64,000 nt of DNA, taken from contig JAQWGI010000026.1 of the NCBI GenBank assembly GCA_029238315.1, positions 147,671 through 211,670 on the forward strand, read 5' to 3'. The notes under the pieces were generated by a model. That model did no database searches, was not told the DNA's origin, and saw only the letters and a program-made list of their open reading frames with translations. Positions 51,160-60,303 of the stretch are shown here, one piece after another (the first letter of the stretch is position 1; each line of letters opens with the position of its first letter). This DNA is from Polaribacter sp. (GTDB lineage: Bacteria; Bacteroidota; Bacteroidia; Flavobacteriales; Flavobacteriaceae). Made by a program: the position numbers and the translations under genes.

Positions 51160-54100
51160 CTAAAGTATGACTAATTTTTGATACTTCTCTGCAGATTGAT
51201 TGCTAATTGTTGATTGTACTTTTAGTTTGTAAATATACACTCCTTTTCCTAATGTATTTCCAAAATCATCCATTCCTTTCCAATGAATTGTTCGAGACAA
51301 ATTACCCGTTGTTTGCACTGTTTGATGGATTGTTTTAACCAATTTACCAGCTACCGTAAACACCTGTATTTGTACCTCTAAAGGCTCATTTGGCTTGTTG
51401 TGATTGAACCAAAACTCTGTATAATTTACAAACGGATTTGGATAATTTAATACATTGTCTAACTGTAAACCACTATCGCTTACAACTCTAAAGTTTAACG
51501 ATGCTTCTGAAGAATTATTATAGGTGTCCCAAACTTTAATTTGAACCGTGTGCAAACCCACTGATAAATCTCTTAAAGGATACACCACTTTTCCTTTTGT
51601 AAAATCATTCAATGCGGTTTCGTAATAGTCGTTTAATATAATTGGATTTGCTTGATCTCCATCGATAATGGCTACAATATCATGATCTACAGAAGTAATA
51701 GACGTATTGATTCCGCTTTCATCCGCTAGCGAAACGATTAAATTGGGCGTTGTATTTGTGTTGGCTCCGTCTATAAATGATTCATCATTCATAAAAATTG
51801 ACAATTCCGGACCCACAGTATCGCTGTTGGCATCTGGATTAATTCCGCCCACCACCACATCAAAATTGGCTCCCGATTTATCTTCTTTTTCATTGGAGGC
51901 ATAAAAACTCAGTTTTCCTTTTCCGTAGGCAATTTTGATATCTTTTGGCACAATAAAATCAAATTTAAAGGTTCCGTTGGTAATGCTCGATTTTCCTCTA
52001 AACAATTTACTTTCTCTAGAATCAAAACTCATTTTAATTCCGAAATTATTGTTATCTAATGTCGTTTTTATGATTGGTTTGTCAAAAATAGTAGTAGACA
52101 ATACGCCGTTAAAATTGGGTAATGGCTGCATCAAATCATCTGTTACAATGCCTTCAAAACTAACTTTAGACAAGGCTTTCAATGTATCTAAAGATTGAGA
52201 AACTGCCACACCATTCATTTTGGTAATTTGCACATTGGGTTTGGGAATCGCCAAATGCATGGCAGGATCTCCTAAATAATAAATAAAAAATTTCTGAAAA
52301 CTAGAAAATCCGTTTTTGGCTTCCATTAAAGAAGCTGCAATAGATTGCGATTGATCATCAAACTGCAATAATATTTTTAACAAGCGTTCGTTAAAATTTT
52401 GACCGGTAGAGATAAAAATTTCTCTTGTGGTACTAATTAAACTTGCTGCACCCCCATTTTTATTCCAAAAAACCAATTCCCCAGCGGTGGTTCTCAAGGG
52501 ATTGTCAAAACGAGAAAACTCGCAAGTAACTGTAATGAACAAAGGCAATGTTTTTGGATTGTTAAAACCTTGTATTTGAGGCACTTCTAAAATACGCTCA
52601 CTGGCAAAACCATCTTCTCCTCCATGACCAAAGTAATCCAACACCAACGTCCCTTTTTCTATAGCATTTGTCAATGCCAAATTTACTTGTGGATACCTTT
52701 CTCCTCCAGAAGATGTTTCTTGCTTAAATGCATCTGCATAAATTTTGTTGATGTTAAATATAGGCTTGTACTTTGTAATAGAATCGGCAATTTTTTCTAC
52801 ACCGGCCTGTAGGTTTTGTTCTCCGCTCGCATCGATATCATCTGCTAATAAGGTAATGGTATTTCGCCAATCTCCCAAAGCATTGTTGCTGTAATAGCTT
52901 AAAATTTTATCAACAACATCGGTAGCTTGTTGCACAGTAGCAACCGGAATTCTACCCGAAGCCACATCAATGGTATCGGTTGTAAAAAGCAATCCTTCAT
53001 CAGCATCGAGCATCACAAAATAATCATCTGTAACATACGACGTTGCTAGGTTAAAACTCTGTTCAGATTCAAAAACCGGAACGATGTTGGTATTTTGAGT
53101 AATTCTATCTTTATAATCGTAAGAACCATCGCCAAAAAAACAAACATAGGTTAGCTTAGAATTGGCATTTGTTTGAGCGTTGTATAGCTTTTTAATAAAA
53201 TCTCTAATAGCAGTAATATCGGGTGCACCAGAACCAAATTCGTTATAAATCTCTGACAACTGTACTACTTTTGTTGTTAAACCGGAGTTGTTTTGATGGT
53301 AATCTGCCAATCTTTGTGCCTGATCAAAGAGCGTTTCATTGGTTATGACAAGGTAATTAATGTCTGTTAAAGCATGTAAATTCTGGTTGTTAATTTCTGA
53401 ATTGCTTGTGACTGTTGGCGTAAAATAATCTGCATCACTGAGTGCAATGTACTCCTTTAAACTACCGCCAGTTGCACGAAATGTAAAAAGATTATTGCTC
53501 GAGGTGTTTGCAATGCGTGTTGGATTGGTAAAATCTGTAACCTCCCAAAGCTGGGAAATATTTTCTGCATTTTCTATTTGATATTTTACAACGCCGCTTG
53601 TTTTAAATGCCTCAAAACTTCTAAATGAGAACTGTTTTTGCTTGGCAATGAGCTTTTTTTTACCAACAATCTCTATATAATCTAAATAGGCTTTGGCTGC
53701 CGGATTTCCATTATTATTATAACGAATAGAAACCTCTAGATTGCCGTTGGTGGTGTTTAAAGAAGTAGCGTTAAAATTAGGCGTCCCCAATGTTAAAGAA
53801 CCACTAGTTACAGCTGAAAACGGAATTGAAAAAGCAGGCTGACTGTTTACAGAAACATCCATATTTGAAGACAATGCCGAAATGGCTGCGCCTCTTACTT
53901 TTATTTTTAGAGGACTACTTGCATCCAATTCATGAAAGGGAATGTTAAAATTCTGAGTGTTTTTTACACTAAAATCTTCTCCAAACCACTGCGTACCAAT
54001 CGCAAATAAATTTCTTTCTTCTTTCTCATAAAATACAAAATCATCAAAAACAGCAAGAGTCTTTATCGGAGCAGCTAAATTTTCTGGCTGATTAGCGATT

Positions 54101-54552
54101 CTCTTACCATTGCGCGCTCCTACCGTTAAAAAATAATACGCATGGTCTGTGTAGCTGTTCTGGCGGTGACTTGCCGTTTCTAAAGTTGGATGTATAGTCC
54201 AATCGTGTGGACCTTTTCCATACAACAAAATAAAATCTTCGGAATCAAAAATACCATCCTCTTCTCCAGCAATATATATGGCATTTTCTTGCAAATCATC
54301 AACTCTAAAATCGCTGTTTCTCTGAGGCAACATGGCGCCACCATTTCCATAAATCTGTATTTTTTTAGGGTTAAGATCCGAGGTATTAACGCCCATTGTT
54401 TCAAGCAGCTTTTTATCAATTTTAAAAACACCTGTTGTATCTATTGAAAACTTATACCAGCTGCCTTTTGCAAGCACAGAATTGCTTGTTTGCGAAAAAA
54501 TTACCGTGCAAAAACCAAGTAATAGTAGTAAAAGGAATTGTTTTTTTCTCAT
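51160..54552 (-). CDS. porU: T9SS sortase PorU (gingipain-like C25 peptidase)
   Basis: A 1130-residue cell-surface protease that removes the T9SS C-terminal signal of cargo. A signal peptide (1 to about 20) leads. The C25 domain (about 380-780) holds His643 (DYFGHGGEDG) and Cys677 (TVTCEFSRF), matching the catalytic dyad of this family. A C-terminal FlgD-type Ig domain (about 1025-1130) has NYPNPFVNYTEFW. The gene is divergent from gldJ, and porU-porV precede cdd. Both genes are needed for the secretion system and for gliding in relatives. Confidence 0.95.
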   Translation of the reverse strand: MRKKQFLLLLLLGFCTVIFSQTSNSVLAKGSWYKFSIDTTGVFKIDKKLLETMGVNTSDLNPKKIQIYGNGGAMLPQRNSDFRVDDLQENAIYIAGEEDGIFDSEDFILLYGKGPHDWTIHPTLETASHRQNSYTDHAYYFLTVGARNGKRIANQPENLAAPIKTLAVFDDFVFYEKEERNLFAIGTQWFGEDFSVKNTQNFNIPFHELDASSPLKIKVRGAAISALSSNMDVSVNSQPAFSIPFSAVTSGSLTLGTPNFNATSLNTTNGNLEVSIRYNNNGNPAAKAYLDYIEIVGKKKLIAKQKQFSFRSFEAFKTSGVVKYQIENAENISQLWEVTDFTNPTRIANTSSNNLFTFRATGGSLKEYIALSDADYFTPTVTSNSEINNQNLHALTDINYLVITNETLFDQAQRLADYHQNNSGLTTKVVQLSEIYNEFGSGAPDITAIRDFIKKLYNAQTNANSKLTYVCFFGDGSYDYKDRITQNTNIVPVFESEQSFNLATSYVTDDYFVMLDADEGLLFTTDTIDVASGRIPVATVQQATDVVDKILSYYSNNALGDWRNTITLLADDIDASGEQNLQAGVEKIADSITKYKPIFNINKIYADAFKQETSSGGERYPQVNLALTNAIEKGTLVLDYFGHGGEDGFASERILEVPQIQGFNNPKTLPLFITVTCEFSRFDNPLRTTAGELVFWNKNGGAASLISTTREIFISTGQNFNERLLKILLQFDDQSQSIAASLMEAKNGFSSFQKFFIYYLGDPAMHLAIPKPNVQITKMNGVAVSQSLDTLKALSKVSFEGIVTDDLMQPLPNFNGVLSTTIFDKPIIKTTLDNNNFGIKMSFDSRESKLFRGKSSITNGTFKFDFIVPKDIKIAYGKGKLSFYASNEKEDKSGANFDVVVGGINPDANSDTVGPELSIFMNDESFIDGANTNTTPNLIVSLADESGINTSITSVDHDIVAIIDGDQANPIILNDYYETALNDFTKGKVVYPLRDLSVGLHTVQIKVWDTYNNSSEASLNFRVVSDSGLQLDNVLNYPNPFVNYTEFWFNHNKPNEPLEVQIQVFTVAGKLVKTIHQTVQTTGNLSRTIHWKGMDDFGNTLGKGVYIYKLKVQSTISNQSAEKYQKLVIL

Positions 54553-54750
54553 TGCTTCCTCAAAAGAACGTTCTAAAGTTAACGATATTTTAAATCAATG
54601 CAAGAATACTTATAATAAAGCTAAAAAACAATCGTTTATAAAATTGAATAAAAACTAGGGTCATAAAAATGCCAATTAACTTGGTAGAAATGAGAATTAT
54701 TGTAAATTGCATCGCAATAATTAAAGCCTAATTATCTTTAAATAAGATAC

Positions 54751-56427
54751 ATGAAAAACGTATTAAAATTTACATTATTAGTAATTGTAAGCATGTCGCT
54801 TACAAACTGTAAAACAGCTACCGATTCTACATCAACTTTAACAGGTTGGAAATTTAACGATCCCTCAAACGGAAACTACCTCAAAGGGAAAGCTTTTAAA
54901 GGCACAGAAGCACCTAGAGGAATGGTTGCTATTGAAGGAGGAACTTTTACCATGGGGCAAGTGCAGGATGATGTGATGTCTGATTGGAATACAACGCCAA
55001 AAAAAATGCATGTACGTTCTTTTTACATGGATGAAGCGGAAGTGACCAATTCTGAATATGTATTGTACATGCAATATACCAAAAAAGTATATCCGCCAGA
55101 AGACCCAAAATATAAAAACATTTACAATGCTGTATTGCCGGACACCTTGGTGTGGAGAAAAAGCTTGGGAAATACAAATTTGCTCTCAGAAAGCTATTTG
55201 CGTCACCCTGCATACGCAGACTATCCGGTTGTTGGGGTTAGCTGGCTTCAAGCAACGCAATATTGTAATTGGAGAACCAATGCCGTGAATTTAAAAATTT
55301 TAATGGACATGGGAGTTCTCAAAAACATCTGGGAAATGGAGAATATAACCATAGAAGGAGACAATGTTTTTGATACCGATGTATATTTAAACAACCCAAA
55401 TGCGTTGTTTAATGGAAATCCTGATATCTACAAAAAAGGATTGAAAACTCGAAGAAGATCTGGAGATCCTTCTCCACAAAGTGGAAGCTTTACAGGAAGG
55501 CATGTTACTGCGTCTGACGGAATTTTAACCCAAAAATTTCGTTTACCTACTGAGGCAGAATGGGAATATGCTGCGAAATCTATCATAGAATCAAGAGAAT
55601 ACAACAACTTAAAAGGACGTAAAAAATACGCTTGGTCTGGTAAGTACACAAGAAATACTTCGAAAAAGAGCAAAGGAGACCAATTGGCTAATTTTAAACA
55701 AGCAAAAGGAGATTACAGTGGTTTGTCTGGTTGGAGCAGCGATGGTTCTGACATTCCGATTGAAATAAAATCCTACCCACCCAATGCTTTTGGTTTGTAT
55801 GACATGTCTGGAAACGTAGCCGAATGGGTGGCTGATGTGTACAGACCACAAATCAATAACGGTGCGAACGACTTTAATTACTACAGAGGTAATATTTTTA
55901 CCAAAAAAAGCATCAACAAAGATGGTAAGGTGGTCATCGTAAATAATAATTCTGTACAATACGACACCTTGGCTAACGGAAAAATTATTCCGAAATATTT
56001 GCCGGGAAGCATTGCTTATGAGCCGGTAACCAAAGATGAAACGTCTATGAGAAAAAACTATGGTGCTGCAGACAACACCAATGTTGGCGACGGAGATCAA
56101 AACTCTTCTCGTTTTTACCAATCAGATGCTACGCAATTTAAAAGTGATCCGGTGATGTACAACGCTCCCAAAGCGCCAAAAACGGAACTCGAAAATGGCA
56201 TCGAAGTTAAAAAATACGATACTGCTTTTAGAGCCACCTTAATTGGAGATCATACAAGAGTATACAAAGGAGGTTCTTGGAGTGATCGTGCGTACTGGTT
56301 AGACCCGTCTCAAAGAAGATATCTGCCAGAATACATGTCTACAAATTATATAGGTTTTAGATGTGTTACCGATAAGGTAGGCCCGATGACGGATACCAAC
56401 AGAACCGCAAGAAATAAAAAAAGGTAA
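54751..56427 (+). CDS. gldJ: Gliding motility lipoprotein GldJ
   Basis: A 558-residue lipoprotein with lipobox Cys20 (SMSLTNC). The FGE-sulfatase-type domain (about 55-545) shows GGTFTMGQ, NSEYVLYM, LPTEAEWEYAAK and VYKGGSWSDRAYW. GldJ is required for gliding and T9SS stability in Flavobacterium. It is divergent from porU and is followed by a terminator before murF. Confidence 0.95.
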   Translation: MKNVLKFTLLVIVSMSLTNCKTATDSTSTLTGWKFNDPSNGNYLKGKAFKGTEAPRGMVAIEGGTFTMGQVQDDVMSDWNTTPKKMHVRSFYMDEAEVTNSEYVLYMQYTKKVYPPEDPKYKNIYNAVLPDTLVWRKSLGNTNLLSESYLRHPAYADYPVVGVSWLQATQYCNWRTNAVNLKILMDMGVLKNIWEMENITIEGDNVFDTDVYLNNPNALFNGNPDIYKKGLKTRRRSGDPSPQSGSFTGRHVTASDGILTQKFRLPTEAEWEYAAKSIIESREYNNLKGRKKYAWSGKYTRNTSKKSKGDQLANFKQAKGDYSGLSGWSSDGSDIPIEIKSYPPNAFGLYDMSGNVAEWVADVYRPQINNGANDFNYYRGNIFTKKSINKDGKVVIVNNNSVQYDTLANGKIIPKYLPGSIAYEPVTKDETSMRKNYGAADNTNVGDGDQNSSRFYQSDATQFKSDPVMYNAPKAPKTELENGIEVKKYDTAFRATLIGDHTRVYKGGSWSDRAYWLDPSQRRYLPEYMSTNYIGFRCVTDKVGPMTDTNRTARNKKR

Positions 56428-56449
56428 TTTGTATTGCAAAGAAAGAACT

Positions 56450-56480
56450 ACCTCATTGTACAATTGCAATGAGGTTTTTT
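56450..56480 (+). terminator. Terminator after gldJ
   Basis: ACCTCATTG and CAATGAGGT form a 9-bp perfect stem with an 8-base loop and six Ts. Confidence 0.88.
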
Positions 56481-56490
56481 ATATAAAAAA

Positions 56491-57750
56491 ATGAATATCA
56501 AGAGCCTATACAAGCATTACATTAAGCATTATTTGGTGGACACTGATTCTAGAAAAATCAGAAAAAACACGATTTATTTTGCCTTAAAGGGCCCTCGTTT
56601 TAACGGAAATAAATTTGCAGAAGAGGCCATTGCTAAAGGCGCAATGCTAAGTGTTGTTGACGAAGAAAAATATGCAACCCATGCTCAAATTGTTCTGGTA
56701 GACAATGTACTTGAAACGCTACAAGAACTAGCTAAATTTCACAGAACTCAATTAAACATACCCATTCTTGCACTTACAGGCAGTAACGGAAAAACCACCA
56801 CCAAAGAATTGATTCATGCGGTGTTGCAAACACAGTTTAAAACCACCGCAACAAGCGGCAATTTGAACAATCATATTGGGGTTCCATTAACAGTGCTCTC
56901 AATGCTTCCTGAAACTGAAATTGGTATTGTAGAAATGGGTGCCAACCATCACAAAGAAATTGCTTTTTTATGTAGTATTGCACAGCCAGATTTTGGTTAC
57001 ATTACCAACTTCGGAAAAGCACATTTAGAAGGTTTTGGAAGTCTGGAAGGCGTTATTGAAGCAAAATCTGAACTCTACACCCATTTGAAAGAAAGTCAAA
57101 AAGCGGTGTTTGTCAATTTAGATGATGCCGTTCAGGTAGAGAAATCAAAAGGAATTGCCACAGTAATTCCGTTAGATGCCACTATTGATTTGATCAGTGC
57201 CAATCCAACTGTTCTCGTTAAATTTAAAGACACCCTCATTCAAACCCACCTCATCGGAACATACAATTTTAGTAATATTGCTGCTGCCATTACTGTGGGT
57301 ACTCATTTCGGAGTCAGTTCTCAAAACATTCAAACAGCACTAGCACACTACGAAGCAACCAACAATCGGTCGCAAGTAATTCACACCAACAGCAACACCA
57401 TTATTTTAGACGCCTACAATGCCAATCCAACAAGCATGAAAGCAGCCTTAGAAAACTTTAGCACTTTAGAAGTGGCCTATAAAGTTGTAATTCTTGGAGA
57501 CATGTTTGAGTTAGGAGAAAAAAGCAACGAAGAACACCAATACATCAGCGCACTGTGTGAAGAACTAGGGTTTAAAGAAGTGTATTTAATTGGCCAATTG
57601 TTTGCACAAACAAAAACGCACTTTGCAAAATTTAGCACAGTAGCACAACTACAAGCACATTTAAAAACGCACAAAATACAAAACAAGCATGTATTTATCA
57701 AAGGCTCTCGCGGCATGGCTTTAGAGGCCCTCTTAGAGACTATAGACTAG
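56491..57750 (+). CDS. murF: UDP-N-acetylmuramoyl-tripeptide--D-alanyl-D-alanine ligase
   Basis: A 419-residue Mur ligase that adds D-Ala-D-Ala to the peptidoglycan precursor. The P-loop is ALTGSNGKTTTKE (Lys101-Thr102), followed by the Mg motif GNLNNHIGVPLTV and EMGANHHKEI, and by LDAYNANPTSMKAAL in the C-terminal domain. Its stop overlaps that of the convergent BadF-type gene in a CTAG palindrome. The dipeptidase at 1-510 acts on the same dipeptide. Confidence 0.95.
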   Translation: MNIKSLYKHYIKHYLVDTDSRKIRKNTIYFALKGPRFNGNKFAEEAIAKGAMLSVVDEEKYATHAQIVLVDNVLETLQELAKFHRTQLNIPILALTGSNGKTTTKELIHAVLQTQFKTTATSGNLNNHIGVPLTVLSMLPETEIGIVEMGANHHKEIAFLCSIAQPDFGYITNFGKAHLEGFGSLEGVIEAKSELYTHLKESQKAVFVNLDDAVQVEKSKGIATVIPLDATIDLISANPTVLVKFKDTLIQTHLIGTYNFSNIAAAITVGTHFGVSSQNIQTALAHYEATNNRSQVIHTNSNTIILDAYNANPTSMKAALENFSTLEVAYKVVILGDMFELGEKSNEEHQYISALCEELGFKEVYLIGQLFAQTKTHFAKFSTVAQLQAHLKTHKIQNKHVFIKGSRGMALEALLETID

Positions 57751-58592
57751 TGGTTTTGATGGTACTTTACAAGGTGATCAATAGGGCGTTGAATACAAGC
57801 AGTAATGTGTAGTTGGTGTTGCTTTGCCACCGCTTCCAACATCTTTCTAAAATAAAAAGCAATGGAACCAATAAAATAAATAGGCGTACTTGTGGGCTGT
57901 TGAAAAGGCAAAATTCGATACTTAAAAAAAGTTTGAAATCCTGTATGGATCATTTTTTGAATGTATGGCTCTTCTTTGCAATCAAACATAAACCTTGCAA
58001 AACTTGCCAAATATCGATTTGGATTTTCTTGTCGATACAAGTGAAACTTTACGGTATCGATGTCTAAATTAAATGTTTTTTCAAATTTGGTTGCAATCGA
58101 TGCGGGCATGGTTTGGTAAAAGTAATCTCTCAGCAGTAGTTTCCCAAAATAATTCCCACTGGCTTCATCCATAATTGCATACCCTAAAGAAGGCGTGTTG
58201 GTGGCCAATGTTTTTCCGTCAAAAAAACAACTGTTAGAACCCGTTCCTAAAATAGCCACAATAGCGGGTTTGTTTCCAGAAGCGGCATACACAGCACCTA
58301 GCATATCTTCAGAAACAGTAATGATTGCCTTTTTAAAAAAGCGCTGCAACATGGTTTTTAAAATTTGAACCGGAATAGGAGTTCCGCAACCAGCACCATA
58401 AAAGTAAATCGCTGTTACCTGATCGCTAACGGCCATCAACTCAGAAATGTCTGCAATTCTTTGTTGGAGTTCAGACTCTGACACTACCGCCGGATTTAAA
58501 CCTAAAGACTGCACGCTAAAAACTTCTTCTTTCTGAGCGTTGAGCACAATCCAATCTACTTTTGTAGAGCCACCATCTGCAATTACAATCAT
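57747..58592 (-). CDS. BadF/BadG-type ATPase, N-acetylglucosamine kinase-like
   Basis: A 281-residue ASKHA-fold kinase. I chose the ATG at 58592 (MIVIADGGSTKVDWIV) over one 21 bases upstream, since it begins directly with the phosphate-1 motif. The second phosphate motif is ILGTGSNSCFFDG and a late FIGSIAFYF follows. Amino-sugar kinases are the closest known members. No amino-sugar gene lies next to it, so the substrate is open. Confidence 0.82.
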   Translation of the reverse strand: MIVIADGGSTKVDWIVLNAQKEEVFSVQSLGLNPAVVSESELQQRIADISELMAVSDQVTAIYFYGAGCGTPIPVQILKTMLQRFFKKAIITVSEDMLGAVYAASGNKPAIVAILGTGSNSCFFDGKTLATNTPSLGYAIMDEASGNYFGKLLLRDYFYQTMPASIATKFEKTFNLDIDTVKFHLYRQENPNRYLASFARFMFDCKEEPYIQKMIHTGFQTFFKYRILPFQQPTSTPIYFIGSIAFYFRKMLEAVAKQHQLHITACIQRPIDHLVKYHQNH

Positions 58593-58733
58593 TTGTTGTT
58601 GTTTTTTTATCAAATATATTACAAGTATTCTGCATGGACAAGGCTGTGTTCAATTTGAATCGCATTCGATAAAGAGCTTCAAAAACACCAAGTGTTGCTC
58701 CCAACGCTTTTTATAGAGAGCGCTAGAATATTT

Positions 58734-58820
58734 CTGTCATTTCGAACGTAGCAATGCTAATCCTAGAAATCTAAAATATTCCTGTCATTTCGAGCGCAGC
58801 AATGCAAAGCCTTGAAACCT
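58734..58820. repeat. Two direct repeats of about 39 bases
   Basis: Copies at 58734-58772 and 58782-58820 both read CTGTCATTTCGA then (A/G)CG, and agree at about 32 of 39 positions. The second ends flush with the stop codon of the nucleotidyltransferase gene. The TGTCATTTCGA start is the head of a flavobacterial interspersed repeat. Confidence 0.65.
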
Positions 58821-59930
58821 TTAGTACTCCTCCTTTCTCAACCCCAACTGCACTAACTTTTCTGTATACCAGTTTTTATCCGTAAGCCTTCTAAACAACC
58901 AAACCCGATACGCTTTATAAACAATAGCTTTATAAAGAATCTGCAATCTGAGTGTTATAAAAAGAGTTAGTCGAATCCTTTTGTGTTTCTTTTTGGTTGC
59001 TGTTGGGTTGGCAAACTGTTTGTGAAAACCACGCAAATACGCTGCAGTTTTTTTATTCTCAGTATAGGCTACACTTTTTGGATGGTTAAACACCTCGTTA
59101 CAAGCCGATAAAAAGCAATTTAGAGGGTAACTTAGCTTATCTAAAGTCTGAACTGCTTCTTTTGCATTTGTTTTTTTAGACAATAAAAACACATCATAGG
59201 CATTGCGTAAGGCCATGGTTTTATACTGAAAGCCACTATCGTTAATTTGATTGGCAATAATAGACAGGTTTAATTTATTCGCATAACTCAAAACACGAAC
59301 TCCGTCTATTACTTGACAACCTTTTGCCACAACATTGTAATTGAACTCTTTTCTATATTGTTCTAACCCCAATATTTCTGAATGGATTTCTACAGCGGCA
59401 ATTCTATCCGTTTTTACTATTTTTGGATAATGTCTAAATATTTGCAAATATTCTTCTTGATCTTGTTGCTTCTTGTAATTAGCTTTCTTTAAAAGAGCAA
59501 TAGCTTTAAAAAAATCTTTTTTAGCAAGTAAAACATCAATATCACCTACCATACGCTCACCAACATCCTCATAAAGACCCGCTAATAAGTTTGCAGCTCC
59601 TTTTAAAAAAATAGGGGTAATGTGATGCCCTATTAGTATATTATTTAATTCTTTGGCTTGCGCTATGATTTTTAAATTTCGTGCTCTATTTAAATCGGTT
59701 AGGTGCTTCATATACCCAACCAACTCTATTGGCAAATAGTGTAAAAAATTGGCCCGTTTTAAATTGCAATGCAACGCAGGAAACACATAATGGGCGGTAC
59801 TTACTTTGACGACAGCATCCCAGTCTATAGAATTTAATTGTAACTGCTTTTCTATTTCTTCTTTATTTTTATTTTCTGATGAAATCGTCAAACACTTGGC
59901 AACAAAATAAAGGGTTTCTTTGTAATTCAC
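58821..59930 (-). CDS. Uncharacterised nucleotidyltransferase-family protein
   Basis: A 369-residue cytoplasmic protein of the large nucleotidyltransferase family (NTP_transf_5). FLKGAANLLAGLY at about 108-120 and RMVGDIDVLL at 126-135 hold the two Asp residues (130 and 132) of the catalytic GS-like core. A helical N-terminal and a C-terminal part with many aromatic and basic residues follow. The family occurs next to surface-polysaccharide and peptide-modification genes; here rmlB/rmlD are neighbours. Substrate unknown. Confidence 0.8.
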   Translation of the reverse strand: MNYKETLYFVAKCLTISSENKNKEEIEKQLQLNSIDWDAVVKVSTAHYVFPALHCNLKRANFLHYLPIELVGYMKHLTDLNRARNLKIIAQAKELNNILIGHHITPIFLKGAANLLAGLYEDVGERMVGDIDVLLAKKDFFKAIALLKKANYKKQQDQEEYLQIFRHYPKIVKTDRIAAVEIHSEILGLEQYRKEFNYNVVAKGCQVIDGVRVLSYANKLNLSIIANQINDSGFQYKTMALRNAYDVFLLSKKTNAKEAVQTLDKLSYPLNCFLSACNEVFNHPKSVAYTENKKTAAYLRGFHKQFANPTATKKKHKRIRLTLFITLRLQILYKAIVYKAYRVWLFRRLTDKNWYTEKLVQLGLRKEEY

Positions 59931-60303
59931 TTTTAATATGGTAAAATATTATTTGGTAGGATCTGGATCTCTATCCATAAATCTTTACTTCACTATTTCT
60001 TTTAGTTATTTTATTGTAAAATGATGTCTTACATACTTTGCTTTAGGAAAGTTATAATTAGACAGGACTACAAAGAGTTTTACATGTTTTGTTTTAGTGA
60101 ATTTTTCTAAGTTTATAAGCAGATCATCCAGCACTTTTTTACAAAGTAATTCCATTTTTTCTCTAATGGAAGGTTCTTATTTCTTAGCGGTTTCCCCTGC
60201 ATTTTTAGCTATTTTGGATCCAATGGCGTTTGTATTTACATTTATTTTCATCTAAACATAAACAAAAAATTACTTTTTTAACAACCAACTATTTTATGAA
60301 GCA
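59931..60303. other. 373-base interval with an interrupted open reading frame
   Basis: No intact gene. The interrupted frame at 60006-60251 (-) is listed separately. The remainder is AT-rich without a clear terminator for rmlB. Confidence 0.5.
60006..60251 (-). pseudogene. Small gene with an in-frame TAA stop, or two short peptides
   Basis: Read from the ATG at 60251 the frame gives 24 residues (KINVNTNAIGSKIAKNAGET...), then TAA at 60177-60179, then continues without another stop for about 56 residues to TAA at 60006. The second part has an ATG at 60155 and reads MELLCKKVLDDLLINLEK, then FTKTKHVKLFVVLSNYNF, and looks like a real amphipathic domain. Both parts are in one frame, so a single nonsense mutation in one gene is the simplest explanation. 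No family was recognised. Confidence 0.45.

Noticed and set aside
55609..56121. 170-residue open frame opposite gldJ
   Set aside because: Lies fully inside gldJ, which has clear domain motifs.
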